Shown here in pieces: positions 52,893-62,592 of a stretch of 64,000 nucleotides of DNA; positions within the stretch are counted from its first letter, which is position 1, and each line of letters starts with the position of its first letter. The translations under genes were made by a program, and so were the position numbers. The notes under the pieces are model-generated. The model did not search any database. It was not told the origin of the DNA and saw only the letters and a list, made by a program, of their open reading frames with translations. This stretch comes from Bombyx mori. Its lineage: Eukaryota > Arthropoda > Insecta > Lepidoptera > Bombycidae. The DNA is taken from NCBI RefSeq assembly GCF_030269925.1, contig NC_085130.1, positions 2,368,501-2,432,500 on the forward strand. Reading direction: 5' to 3'.

Positions 52893-53744
52893 AACTCTTA
52901 AACCAGTACTAACCGGTATAATCCAGTAGTACAACTTATTTGCGTATTGCGTTTTTAATATGTTTAAAACAATTTCAACAGATATAAATGCAAATTAGAT
53001 GCACCCCATTTTAATTATCATAATTTACGACATGATAGATTTTTAAAAGCGATAGGCTATGTTTATTCCGACAAAAATTATAAACGCACTAAGTTTGTAC
53101 CGCGGTTTCTCTTTAAATTTTTCATACGAACGTGGAGCGCTAAAATGATTTGTTTATTTTGGATACTAACAGTATACATATTAAAGATAGGTAAACAAAA
53201 AGAAACAAATTTGCATTAGATAGTGAACAAATATAATCGAAATTAATGACTTGAAATTTACAAAAACTTATTATAAACAATAAAATATAGGTACTAATAC
53301 TACAAAACGGAACTAAATAAATCATCATACAAAATTCCATTAGTGCATTTCGCAAATGATAAAGAATATATGACACGAAGATCGGATATATATATTTGTA
53401 TTGTTTCCCTACGTCCGGAAGATCTTAACATGCCACAACTCTATCAAAACCGAACATTTATTTTTCTAGCATTTATTAAACTACTTCGTTTGCATGTTGA
53501 AGGGGGAGAGCAACTACCCAGAACCACTACTGACGGATGTTAATTGGGGAAAGAAATACGCGGGCGGTCACCGAATTGGATGTACGGATGGTCTGAATGG
53601 ACCAGAACTAGCCGCTTTGGGAAGCCTAGTACTTGATCCCAGCAGAGGCAAAGCTACGTCATAACCGCTCTGTATATCACGAAATGAGGCTACTAAGATT
53701 TTGTTAATAGATCTGGACTTTCCTTTTTTCCTAAATGCCAGTAG
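52893..53744. other. Intergenic, no gene seen
   Basis: AT-rich. Short frames on both strands near 53140-53540 lack recognisable features. Confidence 0.45.
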
Positions 53745-54190
53745 CTTTATCGGGTTGTTTTGTCTTCGTCTCGATTGATGAACGAGCTTACGGGGGTGAG
53801 CCTGAGAGAACTTACTAACAACTGCTCTAGCAAGGGTAGTGCTTCGCAGAATTTACCACCGGATCGGAAACGCGACCCACTGAGAAGATCCGGCGAGAAA
53901 CTCAGCGGGCTGTGTCTGTTAGTTAATTTACTCGTCAAGCCTTTTGTCACAAGCGACGGGTTCGGCGAGGACGGTGACCGGTGCTTGAGGTACTTAAAAG
54001 CGCCATTAATGGATCGGGAGGATCCGTAATGACGTGTTTAGGGCGACGTCGATAGTTTATCGTTCTGTCCACAGGATGCATCCGGATACTTCCTCAAACC
54101 CCTCCTACATCAACTTCATCCTGCCTCAAGAGCAGGGAGCCCATGCCAAGGCTAGGGTACGCCCCGAGGCCCGTTTCGGTCCGACGACCC
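53745..54190 (-). repeat. Retroposon family B, longest copy
   Basis: Reaches further than other copies, past cgttctgtccacaggatgca to gcccgtttcggtccgacgac. A useful anchor for finding the parent LINE. Confidence 0.55.
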
Positions 54191-54474
54191 TTCTTATCTT
54201 ATCTTAAGAGCTTAGTGCACGAATTAACGACAGATGCGTCGCTTACTACATTATTGTTATTAGCGAGCTGAAGCCGTGATGAGTCAACCCTTTTTAATTA
54301 AATGTATTTCGGTGTATTTGTCAGTTAGTACCGACTGTTTGCTTGTTTAATTTATGTTTTTATAACGAGACGGCAATTCTAGAGAACGCTGTTGTGTTGA
54401 GAATCAAAAAGTCAAATCAAGGGTTTCGTGAGCCCCTTCAAGCGTGTCGCCAGATTTATAAATACGAGGGCTGC

Positions 54475-55755
54475 ACTAAAAGTATCGGGAATGGAATATT
54501 TCCACTGTTCCTGTCATATTAAAATCTTTTTAATTGAAAACTCCTTGGTTTTAAAAATCGAATACCATTTATTTATTTAAAAAAAGATTCTCGGTCTTGT
54601 CACAAGGTTTTCACAAACTTGTTTAGTCGTTGAGAAAATGGAATTGACTCGAGAAAATTCAAGAGCGATGATTTATTATGACTTTCGAAGTGGTTTAACA
54701 CAAAAACAGTGTGTTGACCGGATGATTTCTGCATTTGGTGATGAAGCCCTATCCAAAACCACAATTTATCGCTGGTTTACTGAGTTTCAACGTGGACGTG
54801 TCAAGCTCAGTGATGTTCCCCGTCAAGGTCGTCCAAAAACTGCAGTCACCCAAGAAAACGTTGATGCTGTGCGTAAGCTGATTGAGGAAGATCGACATGT
54901 GACATACCGCGAAATTCAGGCAACTTTAGACATTGGCATGAGTCAAATACAAATAATCCTGCATGAACAATTAGGTGTAAAAAAGTTGTTTTACCGATGG
55001 ATACCGCATTCGCTCTGTGAAGAGCAAAAAGCGGCTCGCGTTACTTGGTGCGTCAGAACTCTCGAAAGATTCCACGCAGGATCCTCAAATGCTGTATACA
55101 ACATTGTATCAGGTGACGAATCCTGGATATACGCGTACGAACCCGAAACAAAAAACCAGTCACGAGTTTGGGTGTTCGAAAATGAGTTAAAGCCAACAAA
55201 AATTGTTCGTTCACGGAGTGTTGCAAAAAAAATGGTGGCCACGTTTATCTCCAAAGCCGGCCATGTTACGACTATTCCTCTTGAGGGACAAAGAACGGTT
55301 AATGCAGAATGGTATGCTAGCATTTTTTTGCCACAGGTCATTTCTGAACTCCGTAAAGAGAACTGCAACCGCCGCATCATCCTCCATCACGACAATGCGA
55401 GTTCTCACACCGCGCACAGAACAAAAGAGTTTTTAGAGCTAGAAAACATAGAATTATGAGACCATCCGCCGTACAGCCCCAACCTAAGCCATAATGATTT
55501 CTATACTTTCCCTAAAATAAAGCATAAATTGCGTGGACAGAGATTTTCATCACCTGAAGAAGCTGTGGACGCCTACAAAACGGCCATTTTGGAGACCCCA
55601 ACTTCCGAATGGAATGGTTGCTTCAATTATTGGTTCCATCGTATGGAAAAATGTGTCAAATTTCGCGGAGAATACTTCGAAAAGCAATAAATACATTTTT
55701 AAATAGTAATGTTGTGTCACTTCGTTAATTCCCGAAATTTTCAGTGCCGCCTAGG
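54475..55755 (+). mobile_element. mariner element, near-intact
   Basis: 1281 bp flanked by TA (54473-54474, 55756-55757). Inverted terminal repeats cgagggctgcactaaaagta (54475) and, inverted, cctaggcggcactgaaaatt (55755). Encodes a transposase with a single in-frame stop. Confidence 0.88.
54638..55690 (+). pseudogene. mariner transposase with one premature stop
   Basis: 350 residues, the usual mariner length, broken only by TGA at 55457-55459. The N-terminal double helix-turn-helix is present (QKQCVDRMISAFGDEALSKT, TIYRWFTEFQRGR), as is the linker DVPRQGRPKT. All three catalytic aspartates remain: VSGDESWIYAYEP, LHHDNASSHTA and, after the stop, YSPNLSHNDFYTF. The spacing is DD34D. The C-terminus YWFHRMEKCVKFRGEYFEK is intact. 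The stop removes the third aspartate, so no active enzyme is expected. Confidence 0.88.
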
Positions 55756-55886
55756 TACGATATATTTATCTAAGATGATCTAGGAGAATTGTATCTTTGG
55801 GGTAAATGTTAGATTTTACTACACTACAACTATACAACTGCGTTTAATAGATCAATGACGTTTAATATATTAACCGGACCTATTGC

Positions 55887-56240
55887 ATTTTATTTTATTT
55901 ATTTTTTTCGGGCCGAGGGCCGAACCTCCTACGAGGTCCCCGCGCCTAGGGGGCGCGCGGGGTATGTGAGACTTAACGATCTGCAGGTGTTGAGAGCAGA
56001 TCGCGGGCCCAAGGATTTTAGGGCCCACCCACTAAACGACTCCCCTGCACTCTTACACCCGACGTCCGATCTCCGTCCGGGGTCAGAACCTGGACAGAGT
56101 AGGGGGGTTCCCGCGGTCAACACTACAACCAGACACGCGGCGCCACCCCGAGGACGCCCGACCGACGGGTCGTCGAGACGATAGTCGACGACCAACGACG
56201 TCGGTTTCCGCGGTACGGCGGCCCTACCAGGCCGCCCGGG
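55887..56240 (-). mobile_element. GC-rich non-LTR retroelement 3' end with 15-bp target duplication
   Basis: aaccggacctattgc occurs at 55872-55886 and again at 56241-56255. Between them lies a GC-rich segment whose + strand begins attttattttatttattttt, i.e. a poly(A)-like tail on the - strand. The body (cgggccgagggccgaacctc ... gcggccctaccaggccgccc) is unlike neighbouring DNA. A 5'-truncated LINE tail is the simplest reading. Its two overlapping open frames are compositional. Confidence 0.7.
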
Positions 56241-56332
56241 AACCGGACCTATTGCTACCTTAACTTTAACGGGTGTAATGAATTTGTTAAGTGTGTCGGT
56301 ACGTCGCTAAATAAAAAGTTTGGGAGTCGCTG

Positions 56333-56520
56333 CCCTAATGGATAAATAAGCGTGGTGTACTTGTATCTAGCGATGCGACAGTGACGGTTTTCGAATCCCG
56401 CAGACAGGTACCAATTGCTCTAATGAAATACGTACTTGCTCACGAATGACTTTCACGATAAAGGAACAACTTTAACGTGTAACTAAGCTCAAGCCCCCAA
56501 AAAATGCCTAATCCGTAATT
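56333..56520 (+). repeat. Bm1 tRNA-like head, no body
   Basis: cctaatggataaataagcgt, ttcgaatcccgcagacaggt, gctctaatgaaatacgtact. Confidence 0.7.
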
Positions 56521-56868
56521 ACTATTGAGACGGAGATTTCAAGTCCAAGTCCAGTCCAGTCCAGTTCACTCCAGTGGCCAATTAACACTAAACTAATATT
56601 ACATACAACATAAGCGACGCAAAGGAATCTAGAACGAGCTAAATAAAACAATTCCACGTCCGATTTTTTTGCACGTAATTGTCTATGATTCACTGTTCCG
56701 TACATTGAAAAAAGCAAAGGATTCACGCTTTGGCGGTTACGATATATAATGTTGTTTTAAAAAATATAGGTACACATAAGTAATCATCGGAAATTATGAC
56801 AATGCTCGCGTTTGAAGCTGATTCCATAATTTATATTATAAATTGCACCGCTGACTGACTATGGAATT

Positions 56869-57131
56869 TATACTGGTGGTAATATAGACTTTTTACTCGT
56901 GGTAGAACGTCTGAGTCCGCACGGGTAGGTATCACCACCCTACATATTTCTGCCGTGAAGCAGTAATGCGTTTCGGTTTGAAGGGCAGGGCAGCCGTTGT
57001 AAACTATACTGAGACCTTAGATCTCATATATCAACATGGGTGGCAGCATTTACGTTGTAGGTGTCTATGGGCTCCGGAAGCCACTTAACAGCGGGTCGGC
57101 TGTGAGCTCGTCCATCCGAATGTACAATAAA
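56869..57131 (+). repeat. Bm1 SINE with duplicated leader
   Basis: tactggtggtaatatagact and tactcgtggtagaacgtctg are two versions of the leader in a row, then a normal body to ccgaatgtacaataaaaaat. Confidence 0.85.
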
Positions 57132-57770
57132 AAATCGTTATAAAATTATTTCTTTGATTCGCGCGCGAATTTTCAAGCTTATCAAAAGTACTGAAGTCGA
57201 ATGGAAATGACGCTCGAAGATTACGTTACACGCAAACAAACAAACATACACACCTATCTAATAAAAGCGTGTTAAAATCACTATATTCTTATTGAAACTT
57301 TGGTCTCATTTCTCAAGGCTTACCTACAAGAGATGCATGTCGACTCATCTTTTTTTTATTGCTATTGTAGGTTCTATCGGTCAATCTGATCTGATGAAAT
57401 ACTCCCTACTAAAACAATGTTTTACAAAAATTTCTAGTTATTAATTTCCGCATGTTTTAATGTATCGAATTGTCTTTCATAATGCTTAGGATTTGCTTTA
57501 AAAATGTTACGTATTTATTATTAAAATAATAATTATCGTTACTTAGGTATGTACTCGTTTGATAAATAAATTAAAGGAGACTTAACTAGTTTCCATAATA
57601 TAATAACCAACATTTTTCAAAATAAAAACGACCATAGAAGGCTCAAGTCGAGCTTAACAAAAATAAAAAATCTACCGATCAAGAAGGTCACACAAAATCA
57701 CACATCCGGTAAATTAAAAAGAAAATATCACAATATTCAAATAAAAAAGCTATTGAGGAGAGTATATGAA
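57132..57770. other. Intergenic, no feature recognised
   Basis: AT-rich sequence between a Bm1 and a CpG-rich patch; no repeat or exon identified. Confidence 0.4.
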
Positions 57771-57867
57771 ACGCGCGCGAGTTGGCGGGAACGATGCCGA
57801 ACTGTCACTGGCGAAGCCGCGCATGCGTGAGCCGTGACGTCACGGGATGACTGTTGACCACTAAGCT
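57771..57867 (+). promoter_or_regulatory. CpG-rich patch with CRE palindrome before a possible first exon
   Basis: gaaacgcgcgcgagttggcg, gcgaagccgcgcatgcgtga and cgTGACGTCAcggg (TGACGTCA at 57835-57842) stand out from the AT-rich surroundings. Position before an ATG-initiated frame suggests a promoter; not proven. Confidence 0.3.
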
Positions 57868-58006
57868 ATGGGTACAACGGAGATATCGCAAGCCTTTAAT
57901 AGTATTGCAAAACAAACAGATTTTAGTTTATTAACTGAAATCAACATCAAATCATCTTTCGAAAACATACAAACAACATACAATGGAGACAGTGGTACCA
58001 CAAGAG
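57868..58006 (+). CDS. Possible first coding exon of an unknown gene
   Basis: ATG at 57868 opens MGTTEISQAFNSIAKQTDFS, LLTEINIKSSFENIQTTYNG, DSGTTR, with a donor-like caagag|gtaata at 58007. No family is recognised. The frame would run on to 58068 without splicing. Downstream exons could not be identified, so this rests only on the ATG, the donor and the CpG-rich lead-in. Confidence 0.3.
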
Positions 58007-58205
58007 GTAATAATTTAAATGTATTTGTTTGTTCAGATAATAAAATAGTAAATACTAAACATTATTAGTATAGCAACTTAATTATAGTACAGAAGCATGA
58101 TGCCGCGCACTTACGCCGAAATAGACAGGACAAATCCACAATTTTTTTTAAAATTGATTAGAGTATAAAATTAAACAAATGTGAGCCGTCACGGGACGCC
58201 TGGCA

Positions 58206-58609
58206 GATGTGAAACATCGACATTATTTTGTAAAAAATAATATGCAGAAAAGAACAGATTGTGATAGGAACTAAATATGTCATAATGATAAAATAAAATA
58301 TTACGAAAAAATAATTTGTTTTCAAGTAAAACACAGGTTATGTGTACTGTACTAAACAACACTATACATACACTACGGAGTATGCACTATAGGTATCTGA
58401 GCTCAGTGTAGTGAGAGAGATGGCTTAACGCGGATCGAGTGGGTGAGAATCGCACAGTCGATTGCGCATGGCGACGCGTCGCCACACCGTACACACTACT
58501 GCATATAGACTGTAAATATATACCATAATACAGCGTAGCGACGCGTCGCCACGGCATGCGTCGCCACGCCAGAAATCGGTTTTACGTGCGGCTATAGATG
58601 TTTCACATC
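58206..58609. repeat. Inverted-repeat-bounded segment with CpG palindromes
   Basis: gatgtgaaacatc (58206-58218) recurs exactly inverted as gatgtttcacatc (58597-58609). Inside lie the perfect 16-base palindrome tggcgacgcgtcgcca (58469-58484), a second gcgacgcgtcgc (58538-58549) and a third partial copy (gcgtcgccac). May be a MITE or a regulatory cluster. Confidence 0.4.
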
Positions 58610-58793
58610 AATAAAAAAGAAATAATGAAAAATTCATCGAAATAGTTTTATTAACGAATTAAAGACAAATGTGTATTTAATTTGTACTGTCGTTCTTCTC
58701 TTCTTCAAGCCTCTTTAATCCACCTGTGTCGTAAAATATTTTTCACCGTTAGGGGGGCTCCTAAATGTATTTTCGACTTATACGTATCTCAAA

Positions 58794-58903
58794 TTAAGAA
58801 GACACAAATATCCGCTGTATCTCGTCATCTACTTTTCTAAATAAAATCGGCTCACTCATTGTGTCACAATCATTAAAACGATCAGGCCAATTAATTGTAA
58901 CAC
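58794..58903 (-). other. Possible 3'-terminal exon on the - strand
   Basis: Reads VTINWPDRFNDCDTMSEPIL, FRKVDDEIQRIFVSS then TAA, after a weak acceptor gtataag|gt. AATAAA lies 140 bases on (- strand, 58652-58647). No family recognised; could be chance. Confidence 0.18.
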
Positions 58904-59169
58904 CTTATACACTGAATATTCAAGAAGGAACAACTAAAAGCAAGAATCAAGTTACCGACATTTTGTTAGTGCTTCAAATTAGATGGGTTGCAAAGTGCAT
59001 CTTTTGTCACATAATTAATCACTTGGTCGTTGCGCTTGCGCATAGACAAAGGGAGTTTAGCCGCCGGAAGTCATTGTTCAACTTTTCATTATATCCTTAT
59101 TATCGTGAATCAGGGGTTGAATTTTTATGGGGAAACTGTCATTAAACTAATAAATATCAAAAAAGTATG

Positions 59170-59688
59170 AAATTAAATTAAACTTTTCCCTCCAACTTTA
59201 GCGTAGGCAACAATATCAAAAATAGATTTACAATAATAAAAAAAACCCTAAACTTATTCCTTACAATACGGTCTAGAATTTTATTTTTTAAATATTTTGA
59301 CACCGTTCTGGAATTTCATAAGTTCGTCTTTACCTATTTGTTCCATGTAGAACTGACTTTATCAATCCAATAACATTTATTATTGACGCATAGCATGTTT
59401 CCCGCCATCTTATTAAAAATTTCGAATATTATGTAGTCATTACGGAAGATTTTACGACTTTTATTTGTTAAAGTTAATAACAAATTTTGAGTTGATTCTT
59501 ATGTTAATGTTTAACCATTTGAAAATAATCTTGTTGTGTAGGTGTATAATTTAACAGTTTGAAGACATTTCATACGTAGTCACCCAAATAATCTGTGGAT
59601 AGTTTTATTGAAAATGAGTTTAAATACGCATCAAAATAGAAATTAAATATGGCATTTTCAGTGTGGCGACTTCGACTAAATAGACGAC
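59170..59688. other. Intergenic, no feature recognised
   Basis: AT-rich DNA without recognisable exon or repeat. Confidence 0.4.
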
Positions 59689-59913
59689 GGATGGACGAGC
59701 TCACAGCCCATCTGGTGTAAAGTGGTCACTGGAGCCCATAGACATTTACAACGTAAATGCGCCACCCACCTTGAGATATAAGTTTTAAGATCTCAGTATA
59801 GTTGCAACGGCTGCCCTACCCTTCAAACCGAAACGCATTACTGCTTCACGGCAGAAATAGGCAAGGCGGTGGTACCTACCCGCGCGGACTCACAAGTGGT
59901 CCTAACACCAGTA
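59689..59913 (-). repeat. Bm1 SINE, both ends trimmed
   Basis: Begins cggatggacgagctcacagc, without the A-rich tail, and ends cctaacaccagtaa. Confidence 0.88.
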
Positions 59914-60199
59914 AAACCACCACCAGTCTGTTGTCGACTAGTTTTGGTATTAGGTGTTTAATACGTAAAATGATCACACAGTATGTACCTATTGTTTTTT
60001 ATTTATTTTATTATTGAACTGTATGGTTATACAAAGAAGGTTAAAAAGCAATCGTATGATTGTATTGCATCTAATGCATGCATTTGCTCAAATCCCGCGT
60101 GCAAGTACACAGTAATCCCACGCGCTAGTAACGGCAATCAAATATTGCGAACTCAGAGAAACTAAAACTAAATAAAACGTCAAATAATAATACTTATTA

Positions 60200-60496
60200 T
60201 TAGCTGACCCGGCAGACTTCGTAGTGCCTCAATCGATAAATAAAAGACCTAAACTTTTGTATAAAATAAACTTAAAACAAACAAAAGGAATCCGTCCGAC
60301 GGGGGATACATCCAAGGAAAAACAATTGTTATTTTTATTTAATTCCGAGCATTTTCGTATTTACCTACCTTTTCAACCTTCTCTGGACTTCCACAAATAA
60401 TTCAAGGCCAAAATTAGCCAAATCGGTCTAGCCGTTCTCCAGTTTTAGCGAGACGAACGAACAGCAAAATACATTTTTATTTAATATGTATATAGA
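60200..60496 (-). mobile_element. Non-autonomous Helitron (agctgacccggcag family), complete
   Basis: - strand starts TCTATATACATATTAAATAA at 60496 and ends tctgccgggtcagCTAA at 60200, sitting between host A (60199) and T (60497). CTAA fits the Helitron CTRR end. Confidence 0.65.
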
Positions 60497-60574
60497 TTAA
60501 AAATTATTTATTTAAAATAATATAAATATAATTGTGTTATTTATTATTTATATTAAGTTAATTAGAGAGTTTTA

Positions 60575-60990
60575 ACTTTACTAAAGTGGACAACTAAAGT
60601 GGCGGATGAAAGGCAATTGCATACGGCAGAGATGCGAATGTTGCGATGGATGTGTGGAGTGACGAGAATGGATAGAATACGGAATGAATATGTTAGAGGA
60701 AGTCTGAAAGTGGCACCTGTCACAGAGAAGCTAAGAAGTGCGCAATTGGGACGGTATGGACATGTGATGAGATGAAATGACAATGAGGTAGGTAAAAGAA
60801 TGTTAACTATGAATGTGGAAGGATATAGAAGAAGAGGTAGACCTAAGAAAAAATGGATGGATTGCGTGAAAGACGATATGAGTAAGAGGGGAGTGAGCGA
60901 AGAAATGGTATAGGTATAATAGAAGAGTATGAAAGGAGAAAACATGTTGCGCCGACCCCAGGTGACTGGGAGAAGGGCAGGATAATGATG
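60575..60990 (+). pseudogene. RTE-type LINE 3' end
   Basis: [57 protein letters not shown] and finally LRRPQVTGRRAG, with stops in between. Ends in aatgatgat, the short-repeat tail usual for RTE elements. More complete at the 3' end than the 21.4-kb copy. Confidence 0.72.
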
Positions 60991-61371
60991 ATATAAATTA
61001 GAGAGTTTTAATTAAGAATAAAACCATAGCATATTTCATATTTTAAAATATTTTCCATTTTATTTTTATGAATCAATTCTGACTTCAAACGCATCTGTAT
61101 TTATGGAAACAACACCTTAAACACACTAGAGCAGAATTTCAACCAAACAATTACCATTGGTGTTACAATAAAATAAACGTGGGATGCATTAATAAGAGCC
61201 CAAAAGTTAATACGGAATATCTTATAGGTACGCCTTGCGGTCTTAAAATACTGAGATTATTACTAGCAATTGAATAATAGGTCTTGATTTCACTACATTT
61301 TTTTTTATAAGTCTTGTTACATACCTACGTGTAGGTACCTATTACCCAATATAAAACTGTTTTTGTGGGTT

Positions 61372-61660
61372 AGTTGGATGGACGAGCTCACGACCCACCT
61401 GATGTCAAGTGGATACCGGCGCCCATAGACATCGGCAGCAAAAATACCGCCACCCCCTTTGAGAGAGTCCTTAATTAGTCTCAGTTTTTACAGTACAACG
61501 GCCGCCCCACCCTTTAAACCGAAACGCATTACTGCTTCACGGCAGAAATAAGCGGGGTGGTAGTACCTACTCGCGCGGACTCACAAGACGTCCTACCACC
61601 AGTAATTACGTAAATTCTACATTTTGCGGATTTGATTTTTATTACACGATGTTGTTGCTT
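61372..61660 (-). repeat. Bm1 SINE, partial head
   Basis: gttggatggacgagctcacg to ccaccagtaattacgtaaat tctacattttgcgg and attacacgatgttgttgc; the tRNA-like part is gone. Confidence 0.85.
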
Positions 61661-62300
61661 TATCGCGTGTATTATGATTGCACTTTGGACTCGTGAGCTG
61701 GGGTCTTTGACGAGTCTTTTGTAACATCTATTCAACACCGAGCAATTCATCGCTGCGTCGCCACAGATTGTCCTATTGTGATCGTATTAAGGATTCAAGA
61801 GCAGTCATTTTACTTTCTTTAACTCATCCTGCTATTAAATGAGGCGTATGAATGCCAATCATTCCATGGTACTTTTGAAGAGCCTCGCTTTGGAAGTGGT
61901 GCGGTCGCTAGCTTTGTACGAAGATCCTGTGTAGAGCAGACGTTAGTCCAGAGTATAGTGAAGCTACTGCATCGGTCAGGGCTCCCCATTAGATTTTTAG
62001 AGTCTACCCTACCATCTCCTTTGAAGTCTAGATGTTGTCTGGGAGGCTAATAACTGATTATACTGGTTTCAGCTTTGAAACTAGTTTGTTTAGACCTTGT
62101 ATGTATAAAAAGTTCATTTCAAAACTACTTCAAAACTTTTATGTATCAAGCAGTGTCCAAAGTAATCCTGTTAACTGAGTCAAAAGGCAAAAAGGCAATA
62201 CAATACAAATAAATTTATCATAACCTGAAGACAGTCGAGAATTTTCAGGCAATTCGTTGTAGTCAAAAAGTGATGCTTATTTTTCATTACAGTTTATTGT
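61661..62300. other. Intergenic, unassigned
   Basis: No complete feature seen. Frames such as VTSIQHRAIHRCVATD (+, about 61716-61765) hint at a decayed LINE, but too little remains to claim one. Confidence 0.35.
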
Positions 62301-62302
62301 AT

Positions 62303-62328
62303 ATTCAAATTCAAATTCAAATTCAAAA
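62303..62328 (-). repeat. (ATTTGA)n tail of the LINE
   Basis: Four tandem aattca-type units on the + strand, reading (tttgaa)n on the - strand, at the 3' end of the adjacent LINE. Short-repeat 3' tails replace poly(A) in CR1/L2-like elements. Confidence 0.65.
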
Positions 62329-62592
62329 TCATTTATTTCAACTTAGATGTCAGTATGACACACTTGTTGAATGTCAAAATACAAATAACAATGTTAACTC
62401 TACCACCGGTTCCAAAAAAAGCCACAGTCCTGAGAAGAACCGGCGAAACAAACTCTAAACTAAAAAAGAAAAATATTTTCTTTTTTTTAAATAAATAGAA
62501 ATATTCACAATAAAAGAAAAAACAAGTCAAAAAAAATACAATTAAAAAAATAATAATAATAATGAAAAATGAAAAGGCCAGGAGCGAGCGCC

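Noticed and set aside
55855..56195. Frames on both strands in the GC-rich block
   Set aside because: Bounded by a target-site duplication and lacking known domains; explained by an inserted retroelement tail.
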